A stretch of DNA of 35,000 bases from Chitinophagaceae bacterium (GTDB taxonomy: Bacteria > Bacteroidota > Bacteroidia > Cytophagales > Cytophagaceae): contig JAQBNS010000055.1 of NCBI GenBank assembly GCA_028288405.1, forward strand, positions 1 through 35,000. The letters are read 5' to 3'. This document shows, in pieces, positions 8,701 to 17,401 of this stretch. Positions within the stretch are counted from its first letter, which is position 1, and each line of letters starts with the position of its first letter. Both the position numbers and the translations under genes were made by a program. Below the pieces are notes generated by a model. It saw only the letters and a list, made by a program, of their open reading frames with translations, was not told the origin of the DNA and searched no databases.

Positions 8701-9095
8701 TGGAATGGCAATTTCATCATACCGGATGTCTCGTTGAAAGTATAACGGAATCATTGAACGTTTATCGCAGGATATTCGGGGCTGATAAAATTTCTCCTGT
8801 AGTGAATGTTTCAAGCCAGGGAGTAAAAGTGTGTTTTATTGAAACGGCACCAAACGTTTTTTTGGAATTGATAGAACCAATAGGCGAAGACTCGGTGGTT
8901 GCTCGTCTGCTCAAGAAAAATATACGCTACTACCATACTGCTTACCATACCGCTGCATTTGACGAAGATATTGTATCTTTAACGGAGCAAGACAGTAAGC
9001 ACATCAATACTTTTTCTTCTGAAGCGTTTCAGGGGAAACGTTGTGCTTTTATATACTTGCCTGATGGCTCTCTTATTGAATTAATCGAAAAATAA
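8700..9095 (+). CDS. VOC family protein, methylmalonyl-CoA epimerase-like
   Basis: This 131-residue protein has paired vicinal-oxygen-chelate repeats. It matches the methylmalonyl-CoA epimerase pattern: HHTGCLVESITES at the start, SQGVKVCFIET, then FLELIEPIGEDSVVARLL, YYHTAYHTA and a final DGSLIELIE. The His and Glu residues in these motifs are the usual metal ligands. Family members epimerise the alpha carbon of acyl-thioesters or catalyse other metal-dependent reactions. It is translationally coupled to the ACP gene and precedes the MBOAT gene, so an acyl-ACP intermediate is a plausible substrate (inference). The central metabolic methylmalonyl-CoA epimerase is usually in another context, and this divergent copy probably has a different role. 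Confidence 0.82.
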   Translation: MEWQFHHTGCLVESITESLNVYRRIFGADKISPVVNVSSQGVKVCFIETAPNVFLELIEPIGEDSVVARLLKKNIRYYHTAYHTAAFDEDIVSLTEQDSKHINTFSSEAFQGKRCAFIYLPDGSLIELIEK

Positions 9096-9100
9096 AGAAG

Positions 9101-10552
9101 ATGTTATTTAATTCTATTGAGTTCCTTATTTTTTTTCCTGTAGTTACTTTATTGTACTACTTATTGCCTCATAAATTCAGGTGGTTTCATTTGTTAGCGG
9201 CCAGCTGTTTTTTTTATATGTTTTTTGTACCGGTTTATATCCTGATTTTATTTTTTACCATCATCATAGATTATTATGCGGGTATATGGATTGAAAATTC
9301 TGAAGGTGCAGTACGAAAGCGCTACCTGATGGCGAGTATTATTGCCAACATTGGTATCTTATGTGTCTTTAAGTATTATAATTTTTTTCTGGACAACATG
9401 GTTTTCCTGTTTCAGAGTCTTAACATTCCTATTGCTTCGGAGCATATTCCATACCTGTCCATCTTACTTCCGATTGGTTTGTCTTTTCACACCTTCCAGG
9501 CGATGAGTTACACCATAGAGGTCTATAGAGGAAATCAAAAAGCGGAAAGGCATTTTGGTATCTATGCTTTATATGTAATGTTCTATCCGCAACTGGTTGC
9601 CGGACCGATTGAACGTCCGCAAAATGTATTGCATCAGTTTCATGAAGAACATACCTTTAAATCGTCTAATCTATTAGCTGGATTGCGCTTAATGCTATGG
9701 GGCTTTTTTAAGAAACTAGTCATCGCCGATCGCATAGCCGTATACGTGGATGCGATCTATGACCATCCTGATCAATTTGGATGGCATAATATTTTATTAG
9801 CCATCATACTGTTTGCTGTTCAGATCTATTGCGACTTTTCCGGTTATTCTGATATCGCGTTAGGCTCAGCTAAAACAATGGGCTTTGACTTGATGAAAAA
9901 CTTTGACAGGCCATTTATCAGCACGAACATCAGCGACTTCTGGAGACGTTGGCATATTTCATTGTCTTCGTGGTTCAATGATTATTTGCATACTCCGATT
10001 TGTATTGCCTGGAGAGATTATGGTCAGTATGCAATCATATTTGGTTTGCTGGTTACCTTTTTCATTAGTGGGCTATGGCATGGTGCCGCCTGGACATTTA
10101 TAGGGTATGGAGTGGTGCATGGTGTGGCATTAACATTTGAAGTGTTGACCAAAAAGACCAGGAAAAAAGTAATCAAGAAATTCAATAAAGCATTATACGA
10201 TAGATTGAGTATGTTGCTTACGTTTACTTTCTTGTGCTTGTCATGGGTAATTTTTAGAGCAGATTCTATGAGTGATATAGGTACGATATACCATCAATTG
10301 TTTAGTTTTAATACAACAGCTTTCCAATCGTTAGTAATGAATTCCAACATGGTAGAGTTCGGTGCTACCAGTTTCGCGATTGCTGCTGTGATGATATTGT
10401 TCATGTGGGTTGTAGAAAGTAAAGTTTCTTATAGCTTATACGAATTGAACGATCGGCCTGTCGCGGATATCATCTTGTCATCTGCTTTATTAATTTGTAT
10501 CCTATCCTTAGGTGTGTTTAATCATAATAGTTTCATCTATTTTCAGTTCTAG
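9101..10552 (+). CDS. MBOAT family O-acyltransferase (AlgI/DltB-like)
   Basis: This 483-residue protein has about 11 hydrophobic segments. MBOAT hallmarks are clear: LPIGLSFHTFQAMSYTIEVYRG, YPQLVAGPIERP, YCDFSGYSDIALG, DFWRRWHISLSSWFNDYL with His285, and SGLWHGAAW with His327. The last is the invariant catalytic His region of AlgI/DltB. These proteins receive an acyl group from a cytoplasmic carrier (thioester) and pass it across the membrane to a glycan, usually with a partner SGNH protein. Here the ACP and FkbH genes lie just upstream and the SGNH-like gene starts 1 bp after its stop. The likely job is acylation of an exported polysaccharide with the ACP-bound group. Confidence 0.93.
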   Translation: MLFNSIEFLIFFPVVTLLYYLLPHKFRWFHLLAASCFFYMFFVPVYILILFFTIIIDYYAGIWIENSEGAVRKRYLMASIIANIGILCVFKYYNFFLDNMVFLFQSLNIPIASEHIPYLSILLPIGLSFHTFQAMSYTIEVYRGNQKAERHFGIYALYVMFYPQLVAGPIERPQNVLHQFHEEHTFKSSNLLAGLRLMLWGFFKKLVIADRIAVYVDAIYDHPDQFGWHNILLAIILFAVQIYCDFSGYSDIALGSAKTMGFDLMKNFDRPFISTNISDFWRRWHISLSSWFNDYLHTPICIAWRDYGQYAIIFGLLVTFFISGLWHGAAWTFIGYGVVHGVALTFEVLTKKTRKKVIKKFNKALYDRLSMLLTFTFLCLSWVIFRADSMSDIGTIYHQLFSFNTTAFQSLVMNSNMVEFGATSFAIAAVMILFMWVVESKVSYSLYELNDRPVADIILSSALLICILSLGVFNHNSFIYFQF

Positions 10553-10553
10553 T

Positions 10554-11498
10554 ATGAATTATTTGGCAAGGATTTTAGTCGTTCTGTTTGTAAGTGGAAT
10601 ATCCTGCCAGGGAATTTTCTGGTTATTGGATAGCCACTTGCAACAATACAACGTGCACAAGAAAGAGCGCTTAGATGAAATCATACTGGGCCATTCTTCC
10701 TTCGATATCCTGCTTTTAGGTTCTTCTAAAACGCATACGGGTATTAATCCATATTATATTGATTCGATTACAGGTCATTCTTCTTATAATTTAGGAATAG
10801 AAGGAGGCCGTGTCAATGAGTTCAAAATCATTTGGGATGTTTACCTGCAACACCATCCCAAACCTAAAATGCTGGTGCTCTCTGCCAACTTATTTGAGTT
10901 AGACTTGAGAAGAGGTTTTTTTAATCATACACAGTATTTCCCATACCTTGAAAATAGTATCATCAGTCAGGGATTGGATGCGTATGGACATCGCACGGAT
11001 GTATACAAGACATTACCCTTTCTTCGTATGTCTGATTACGATGATTATACAAGGAATAATGCCCTCAAGGGGATGATGCATCAAACCGAAATTCAAGCGG
11101 GAGATTTTCAGTACAAAGGGTTTCTTTCGAATGGGGAAAACACGATACGCGAGCCTCTTGCCCTTCCGCCTAAGGAGGATGCGCGGATATCTGTAGGTAG
11201 CGTAGATCTATTGAAAGGCATTATTGAAAGGTGTCAAAAGGATTCCATTCAGGTAATTTTAGTGTACCTTCCTGAGTATGATCACAGGCTTCAGAATAAC
11301 ACACCGAATGCGGCAGAAGTTTTGGCTGTGTTAAAGGAAGTGTCTGATAAATATAAGATAAAATTCTTTCGCCATGATCAGTTGGAATTATGCAAGCGTC
11401 CGGACTTATTCGCAAACGCCGGACATTTGAATAGGGAAGGTTCTGTGGTATATAGTAAGTACCTGGCTACGGTCATTAAAAGTGAGCTTAGTAAATAA
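10554..11498 (+). CDS. SGNH/DltD-like membrane-anchored protein, MBOAT partner
   Basis: This 314-residue protein has an N-terminal hydrophobic segment (about 3-24) consistent with a signal anchor and periplasmic exposure. The SGNH block I is LLLGSSKTHTGINP (Ser57/Ser58). The C-terminal His block is LFANAGHLNREGSVVYSKYL, with His291. Where related proteins have DxxH, position 288 is Asn, though Asp284 is near. Such proteins partner MBOATs (DltD, AlgX/AlgJ, PatB) and deliver acyl groups to glycans. The ATG at 10554 is chosen because it follows the MBOAT stop directly; an upstream TTG start would overlap the MBOAT frame. It is probably the terminal transferase of the acylation cassette. Confidence 0.8.
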   Translation: MNYLARILVVLFVSGISCQGIFWLLDSHLQQYNVHKKERLDEIILGHSSFDILLLGSSKTHTGINPYYIDSITGHSSYNLGIEGGRVNEFKIIWDVYLQHHPKPKMLVLSANLFELDLRRGFFNHTQYFPYLENSIISQGLDAYGHRTDVYKTLPFLRMSDYDDYTRNNALKGMMHQTEIQAGDFQYKGFLSNGENTIREPLALPPKEDARISVGSVDLLKGIIERCQKDSIQVILVYLPEYDHRLQNNTPNAAEVLAVLKEVSDKYKIKFFRHDQLELCKRPDLFANAGHLNREGSVVYSKYLATVIKSELSK

Positions 11499-11506
11499 AA
11501 GCAAAG

Positions 11507-12733
11507 ATGTCGAAGAACGTATTGTATTTGACGTATGATGGATTGACAGATGTGATCGGCAGGTCTCAGGTCATTCCCTATCTTTTAAAATTATCTACAC
11601 ATGGATATTCTTTTTTCATCATCAGCTGCGAAAAAAAGGATCGCTACGCAAAATACAAGGACGAACTTCAGGCTATATTTGATGAGGCGGGTATCAAATG
11701 GTATCCGTTGACCTATACCAAAAATCCACCCTTGTTGTCAACGGTATTTGATATTATCAGAGTCAGACGAACAGCTGTTAAGCTCCACAAAGAATTTCAT
11801 TTCAGTTTGGTGCATTGCAGGAGTTATATTGTAGCATTGATTGGTTTGTATTTTAAAAGAAAGAAGAACGTTCCTTTTATTTTCGATACAAGAGGTCTAT
11901 GGGTGGATGAGCGCGTGCAGGGAGGTCTGTGGAATCTTAAAAATCCGATCTATAAATTTCTTTTTTGGTTTTTTAAAAAACTGGAAAAAGATTATTTTGA
12001 AAATGCCAGCTGTACGATTACACAGGCAGAGAGGGCAAAAGAGTACATGCATACCTGGAAGAATCTGCGCAATCAACCGATTCCAATTAAAAATATTCCA
12101 TGCTGTGCAGATTTCGTTTTGTTTGATCCGTCAAAAATAACAGAGGAAGATAAAGACAAAGCAAGAAAAGGATTGGGCCTCCAGGATGAAACAGTAGTAG
12201 GGTATTGCGGTGCACTGGGCACGTGGTACATGCTCAAAGAGAAACTTGATTTCTTCAAGAAGTATTTAGAGTTCAATACACAGGCGAAGTTTTTGTTTGT
12301 GACACCTCACAATAGAGAAGAGATTTACACTGCTGCAGCTCAAGCAGGAATTGATGCAGCATATATTATAGTAAAAGAAGCAAAGCGTGAAGAAGTTCCT
12401 TTGTATACAAGTTTGTTTGCGTTCAGTGTTTTTTTTATAAAACCAGGCCCTTCAAATATTGCTAAATCTCCCATTAAATACGGAGAACTGATGGCCATGG
12501 GTATTCCTGTAATTACCAATTCAGGCGTTGGAGATATTGATGATATTATTATTCAGAGTCATTCAGGTATTCTCATTCATTCGTTTGATGATAAGACCTA
12601 CGAAAAAGCCATTGAAGAATTGCTGAAAGGAAACACCGCACCTCCAAATGTGATACGTGAGAAAGCAGAACTTATTTACTCGCTGGACAAAGGAGTGAAT
12701 GGATACCTGGAAGTGTATAACGAATTAACGTAG
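11507..12733 (+). CDS. Glycosyltransferase, GT4-like (GT-B fold)
   Basis: This 408-residue protein has an N-terminal acceptor half with HCRSYIVALIGLYF and IFDTRGLWVDERV. The donor-binding half has VVGYCGALGTWYML and PGPSNIAKSPIKYGELMAMGIPVITNSGVGDIDDII, the usual GT4 segment for nucleotide-sugar binding. By family it transfers a sugar from a nucleotide-sugar donor to a lipid-linked glycan at the cytoplasmic face. It is 8 bp from both neighbours and shares the operon with the acylation cassette and the AsnB-like gene. Donor and acceptor cannot be deduced. Confidence 0.85.
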   Translation: MSKNVLYLTYDGLTDVIGRSQVIPYLLKLSTHGYSFFIISCEKKDRYAKYKDELQAIFDEAGIKWYPLTYTKNPPLLSTVFDIIRVRRTAVKLHKEFHFSLVHCRSYIVALIGLYFKRKKNVPFIFDTRGLWVDERVQGGLWNLKNPIYKFLFWFFKKLEKDYFENASCTITQAERAKEYMHTWKNLRNQPIPIKNIPCCADFVLFDPSKITEEDKDKARKGLGLQDETVVGYCGALGTWYMLKEKLDFFKKYLEFNTQAKFLFVTPHNREEIYTAAAQAGIDAAYIIVKEAKREEVPLYTSLFAFSVFFIKPGPSNIAKSPIKYGELMAMGIPVITNSGVGDIDDIIIQSHSGILIHSFDDKTYEKAIEELLKGNTAPPNVIREKAELIYSLDKGVNGYLEVYNELT

Positions 12734-12740
12734 CGAGTAT

Positions 12741-14582
12741 ATGTGCGGTATTACAGGATATTATTCGGTCAATAAAAAACTTGATCTGTCTGCTTTGCAG
12801 CACATGACCAACCGTATTGCCCATCGAGGTCCGGATGCATTTGGCTATTTCCACGACGATACCGTTGGCCTGGGACATAGACGATTGAGTATTATCGATT
12901 TATCGGATGCTGCAAACCAACCGTTTTACTCTTCCTGTGGTAAGTATGTGATTGTATTCAATGGTGAAATATATAATTACAAAGAGCTTACAAGCCTAAT
13001 AAAAAAACCGTTGCGTACTCAAGGTGATACGGAAGTGATCATCGAACTTTTTGCACAGTACGGTGAAGAATTTGTTTCTTATTTAAATGGCATGTTTGCC
13101 TTTGCCATATATAACATGGAGGATAAAGAGCTTTTTATCTACCGTGATCGCATGGGCGTAAAACCGCTGGTGTATTTTTGGGAGGGTTCTACTCTTGTTT
13201 TTGCGTCAGAGATTAAAGCGCTTTTGGAGTTGCCTCAGGATATTATAAAAAGAGAAGTAAACACAGACGCCATTGCAGCATTTCTTCATTTAAATTTTAT
13301 TCCGGATCCCATTTCTGCTTTTAAGAATATCTACAAGTTGGAATCCGGCACTTACATTAAATTTTCAGGAGGAGAACTCGTCAAGAAAAAGTATTGGTCT
13401 ATTAATGATAAAATTAAGGATCATGTCGTAAGTGATGAAAAAGAGGCTACCAGAGCAATAGAAGATTTGCTGGTAAGCTCCGTGTCTTATAGAATGATTA
13501 GTGATGTGCCGATTGGTACGTTCCTTAGCGGAGGTGTTGATTCCAGTTTGGTTACAGCCATTATGCAAAAGCTTTCACCGCAAGCGATCAATTCTTTTTC
13601 TATCGGCTTTAAAGAATCAAAATTCAATGAATCCGAATACGCAAAAAAAGTTTCGCAATCGTTGGGAACGAAGCACCATGAATTTATACTCAGTGAAAAA
13701 GAAGCATTAGAGAAAGTCGATGTGTTGTTTGATTCTTACGACGAGCCGTTTGCTGATATTTCTGCTATTCCTACGTTGCTTGTGTCACAAATTGCGAAGA
13801 CCAACAATGTAACGGTATGTCTTACAGGAGATGGTGGCGACGAATTATTTCACGGTTACAATAGATACCTCTGGCCACAAAGGTTGAGTTACCTTCCGGT
13901 AAGAGCGTTTCGCCATCCGATGGCGCTATTGTTTAATGTGCTGTCGAGCAAGTATAAAAATGCAGCTCAGATTATGTCCTATGAAAATTATAACAGTATA
14001 GCCACACATATTCATTCTCAGGAAGCAGGTGCTTTCTCTCAGGGTAAGACCAAAGAATTACTGAAAGGTGAAATTTCCAATTTTGATTACTTACTTTCCA
14101 ATAAGCATGCAAGGAGCTTATCTAAAATGGAAAAACAATCCTTGTTTGATTTGAATTATTACCTGAGAGATGACCTCTTGTACAAAGTAGATATAGCGAG
14201 CATGCGCTATGCGTTGGAATTAAGAGAGCCTTTGCTTGATTACCGCTTGATAGAATATGTACTAAATGTAGATCCTGCGCTCAAGTATAAAAAAGGTGAT
14301 CATAAGCATATTTTAAAACAAATCCTTTACAAATACTTGCCGGAAGAATTATTCAACAGACCCAAGTGGGGCTTTACTGCTCCTTTAAAAATCTGGTTGA
14401 GAAAGGATCTGAATTATTTGATTGAAAAATATTTATCAAAAGAGAAAATTGAGAAAGCGGGATTAGTAAAGCCTGAAATAGTTGCGGAATTGTTATCAAA
14501 ATACAAATTGGGTTCAGATATGGACTACCAAAAAATCTGGTCATTGATTTGTTTGCACAGGTGGTACGAAAGATTTTTTTGA
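12741..14582 (+). CDS. asnB: Asparagine synthetase-like, glutamine-dependent amidotransferase
   Basis: This 613-residue protein has an N-terminal Ntn-type glutaminase domain starting MCGITGYYSV, with nucleophile Cys2, then HRGPDAFG, and NGEIYNY near residue 75. The C-terminal synthase domain has the PP-loop FLSGGVDSSLV (263-269). AsnB homologues make asparagine from aspartate, glutamine and ATP. Copies at the end of O-antigen and capsule operons are often thought to amidate sugar carboxylates. The second idea fits this context, but a true asparagine synthetase cannot be excluded. The stop at 14582 overlaps the end of the convergent membrane-protein gene by 42 bp. Confidence 0.88.
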   Translation: MCGITGYYSVNKKLDLSALQHMTNRIAHRGPDAFGYFHDDTVGLGHRRLSIIDLSDAANQPFYSSCGKYVIVFNGEIYNYKELTSLIKKPLRTQGDTEVIIELFAQYGEEFVSYLNGMFAFAIYNMEDKELFIYRDRMGVKPLVYFWEGSTLVFASEIKALLELPQDIIKREVNTDAIAAFLHLNFIPDPISAFKNIYKLESGTYIKFSGGELVKKKYWSINDKIKDHVVSDEKEATRAIEDLLVSSVSYRMISDVPIGTFLSGGVDSSLVTAIMQKLSPQAINSFSIGFKESKFNESEYAKKVSQSLGTKHHEFILSEKEALEKVDVLFDSYDEPFADISAIPTLLVSQIAKTNNVTVCLTGDGGDELFHGYNRYLWPQRLSYLPVRAFRHPMALLFNVLSSKYKNAAQIMSYENYNSIATHIHSQEAGAFSQGKTKELLKGEISNFDYLLSNKHARSLSKMEKQSLFDLNYYLRDDLLYKVDIASMRYALELREPLLDYRLIEYVLNVDPALKYKKGDHKHILKQILYKYLPEELFNRPKWGFTAPLKIWLRKDLNYLIEKYLSKEKIEKAGLVKPEIVAELLSKYKLGSDMDYQKIWSLICLHRWYERFF

Positions 14583-15929
14583 TTTTGAGGGCTGAGTAGA
14601 AACCTGGCTCGCAATTTTGTTATTCGCATGGGCCTGGAGAATATATATGGCTGCTACATAAAAAGGTATTAGCGGAATTTTATACCGTACCAACGTTCCG
14701 AAATTTCCACTCGAAAGTCCAACAATGATGGCAAGTATTAAGCAGTATAGAAAACAGAAGACGAGTGTAGTGTCTTTTCTAATGATGCGGAAACTTCTGA
14801 AAAAACCTGCTTTGAAAAATACATATAAAGTAAGCACCAACATCCAGGTGTTTTCTATCGCTGCTGCAAACATGGTCATGTTTTTCACCTCCCATAGGAA
14901 AGGCCGGAATAAGGCAACGATGAGGGCCTGAGGTGCCATGGCTAATGCACCACTTGCCGTACCATCAAATTTACCGATGTTATAAACAGATCCTTCTTCT
15001 CTGGTTGAAAATACGATCCATTCATTTACTTCTCTTATTCTGTTTAGAATGGCATCTGAATTTCTTAAATCAAATCCTGATTTCTCTACGATGACATCTA
15101 GAAAGAAATAAATCAATACCACCTGTAAAGATATTGCCAGGAAACTTACAATAATTTTTGAAATGGTTTTTTTGAATCGTTTGATATTGAGCATGTACAG
15201 CCATACCATCATAGGGAAGAAAAGAGCGGCTATTACGTACGGTTTTACGGAGAAGAGAATGATAAGGCTGGTAATGGCTAGCAATATGCACTTGAGCGGG
15301 CGTTCTCTTTTGATGAGACCAAAATAGAAGGCATACACCATCCATCCAAGTCCTGCCAATACCAACGGTTCTTTCATTAATCCGGATCCCCAGAAAAACA
15401 CAGAAGGTATATAGAAAATAGCTATGGCTAATTTTTTATGCAGTTGAGGGTATAAATTGTAAAACACTAAATATAAATGCCATAAACCATTAAAACTTAC
15501 AATGGCTAAACACATCGCTAACACACTATAAGTATTAAAGCAAAAAATAGAAAAGAAACCCGCGACTGCAGAAGGGAAATAGGACGGCAAATCTCTATAC
15601 CAATATATCTTATTGGTATAATATACAATAGAGGAGTCAGGCTCAAAGTGAAGTATTAGCTTGAACCAGATAACAGGAGAATCCCAAAATGCAGTATAGA
15701 TGGTTTTACTTGCAATCCAATAGCCATAAGTATCTGCTCCCTGATAAATAAAGGCATAGATCAATCCAAATATAATGGCTCCTGCTAGTTTTAATTGAAT
15801 TCCATATAGAAAATATTGACGGAGATGTCTTTCTCTTATTTTTTGGGCGATGAAATAGATCACAACATATATAAAAAAAAGATATATGGGTGCAAATACT
15901 AAATCGTTTATGCCTAAAAAATAAATCAT
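14541..15929 (-). CDS. Polytopic membrane protein, candidate Wzy-type polysaccharide polymerase
   Basis: This 462-residue protein has around ten hydrophobic segments and a central periplasmic-looking stretch (about 255-310). Features include a YWYRDLPSYFPSAVAGFFS segment and a FFWGSGLMKEPLVLAGLGWM motif. The latter type of sequence recurs in oligosaccharide-polymerase-like proteins of Bacteroidota. The start at 15929 overlaps the upstream gene's stop (ATGA); a longer frame to 16091 would overlap that gene by more than 160 bp and is rejected. Together with the upstream GT39-like gene it forms a two-gene - strand operon. Assignment to Wzy is by topology and context only. Its last 13 codons overlap asnB on the other strand. 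Confidence 0.6.
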   Translation of the reverse strand: MIYFLGINDLVFAPIYLFFIYVVIYFIAQKIRERHLRQYFLYGIQLKLAGAIIFGLIYAFIYQGADTYGYWIASKTIYTAFWDSPVIWFKLILHFEPDSSIVYYTNKIYWYRDLPSYFPSAVAGFFSIFCFNTYSVLAMCLAIVSFNGLWHLYLVFYNLYPQLHKKLAIAIFYIPSVFFWGSGLMKEPLVLAGLGWMVYAFYFGLIKRERPLKCILLAITSLIILFSVKPYVIAALFFPMMVWLYMLNIKRFKKTISKIIVSFLAISLQVVLIYFFLDVIVEKSGFDLRNSDAILNRIREVNEWIVFSTREEGSVYNIGKFDGTASGALAMAPQALIVALFRPFLWEVKNMTMFAAAIENTWMLVLTLYVFFKAGFFRSFRIIRKDTTLVFCFLYCLILAIIVGLSSGNFGTLVRYKIPLIPFYVAAIYILQAHANNKIASQVSTQPSKSKKSFVPPVQTNQ

Positions 15930-17401
15930 AAATTTCCCCTTTTTAAGACAGCTAAAATGGATTTGTGGTTGACGATAAGACTGATAAAATACGAAGCCGG
16001 TATAATCATTAAGGTATCTACCTGTAGCAAATATCGCATCTCTATATTTCTCATTTGCCCACTGGGTCCCCAACAAATAAGGATGTACCAAGATACAAAA
16101 AAGAACAGTATCAGTTTGAAAATGAAGTTCTGATTTTTAAATAAGAGCACAGATCCAATTAGACCGAGTAGGATGAGCAATGTTCTCCATACAAACATCA
16201 CGGTGGCCATCTTAAAAATGACAGAAGAATGAGTCTGAGTGAGATCAAGTTTGAAAAGACATTTTTTTAAATTTTGCAAAGGTAATGTAACCCAATAGTG
16301 AAAGGGGTTATACTGCATTTGATTTTTTTGCAACTTGTCAAATAGTATTGAAATGGTTGTGTCGTATTGATTTCGAGGAACCTTTTCTTTCCAGTAGCCA
16401 GACCAATTGCTAAAACTACTTCCATAGTGTTGCGATAAAAAAACAGCTTTTGCTAAATCGGCCGAATCCGTGGGCGTAACATAGGCGTTCTTTTTGTCAA
16501 TTTGAAAAGGGTGGTTATGTAAGATCTGACTAAACTGAGGTTCCCAATCGCCTTGTATAGAAACGCTATACTGTAAATAGCTATTTACATCGATACCCCA
16601 CTTGGGAAACCCTTTGATGTCTTGTGTAAGAACAAGTTTGTCATGCAGCAAATAATTCCGTGCGGGCCATGGGGCGTAGGTTAAGAAAGCACCGAATAGA
16701 AATAGAATCAATGAAATAAATGCTTTTTTATTTCTTTGTATAAATACCGTTGTGCATAGAAAAATGACAAATAAAAAGGCAAACAAAACCAGTTGTGGCC
16801 GCACTAAAATATTAAATCCGGCAAGCAGCCCTACTATAAAATAGTTAGAGGAGCGTGTGTTACAGGTATAGACATAGACAGAGAGAATTAGGATAAAAAC
16901 AGAGAGTCCTTCGGAATATAGGGCTGCAGACCATAAGATGTTGATAGGATTTAGCGCGTAGATAAATGGTGCAATGTAAGGGGAGTGTCCGGTTGGAAAA
17001 AGTTGTTTGAAGATTTTATAGATCAGGTAGATATTGATGGTGTCAAGTATGATCTGACTAAAGCAAATGGCATAGGTGAAATAATGTTCACCAAACAATA
17101 AGTAATACGGTGCCATGAATAAGGCATAGCCTGGCATTCTACCAAAATAGCCGTACTCATTGTCCAGGTTTACCGTGTACTTTCCTGTATGAATTAAATT
17201 TTTAATAGAATCTGTCCAGGCCGAAAAATCTCCGGTGTTTGCAAAAGCAGTGTCTTTTCCAAAATAATGCAGCTCTACGTATTCATAAAGAAAAAAAACA
17301 TAAAAAAGTCGAGCGATAAAGCCGATTGCTACAATGAGAAGTATCTTTTTATCTCGCTTGAGAGCAGCGGATAATAGTTCATACGTAGGCTTGCTGGTCA
17401 T
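15926..17401 (-). CDS. Glycosyltransferase family 39-like membrane protein
   Basis: This 491-residue membrane protein has about ten to twelve hydrophobic segments. After the first transmembrane helix is a periplasmic loop (about 40-90) containing DTAFANTGDFSAWTD and FGRMPGYALFMAPYYLLFG. This resembles the acidic-residue loop and RxPGY/F motif of ArnT/PMT-type (GT39) transferases, which use polyprenyl-phosphate sugars. Next is the FIYALNPINILWSAALYSEG segment typical of the family. It is first in a - strand operon and ends with ATGA overlap with the next membrane protein. Likely role: sugar transfer to lipid or protein on the periplasmic side; substrate unknown. Confidence 0.75.
   Translation of the reverse strand: MTSKPTYELLSAALKRDKKILLIVAIGFIARLFYVFFLYEYVELHYFGKDTAFANTGDFSAWTDSIKNLIHTGKYTVNLDNEYGYFGRMPGYALFMAPYYLLFGEHYFTYAICFSQIILDTINIYLIYKIFKQLFPTGHSPYIAPFIYALNPINILWSAALYSEGLSVFILILSVYVYTCNTRSSNYFIVGLLAGFNILVRPQLVLFAFLFVIFLCTTVFIQRNKKAFISLILFLFGAFLTYAPWPARNYLLHDKLVLTQDIKGFPKWGIDVNSYLQYSVSIQGDWEPQFSQILHNHPFQIDKKNAYVTPTDSADLAKAVFLSQHYGSSFSNWSGYWKEKVPRNQYDTTISILFDKLQKNQMQYNPFHYWVTLPLQNLKKCLFKLDLTQTHSSVIFKMATVMFVWRTLLILLGLIGSVLLFKNQNFIFKLILFFFVSWYILICWGPSGQMRNIEMRYLLQVDTLMIIPASYFISLIVNHKSILAVLKRGNL

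Noticed and set aside
8422-8814. 130-residue - strand open frame across the ACP and VOC genes
   Set aside because: It is antisense to three well-supported genes and has no family features.
10512-10553. Extension of the SGNH-like protein into the MBOAT gene
   Set aside because: It needs a TTG start inside the MBOAT frame; the ATG at 10554, directly after the MBOAT stop, precedes a normal signal anchor.
15930-16091. N-terminal extension of the candidate Wzy protein
   Set aside because: It would overlap the upstream GT39-like gene by more than 160 bp; an ATG at 15929 with the usual ATGA coupling is better.
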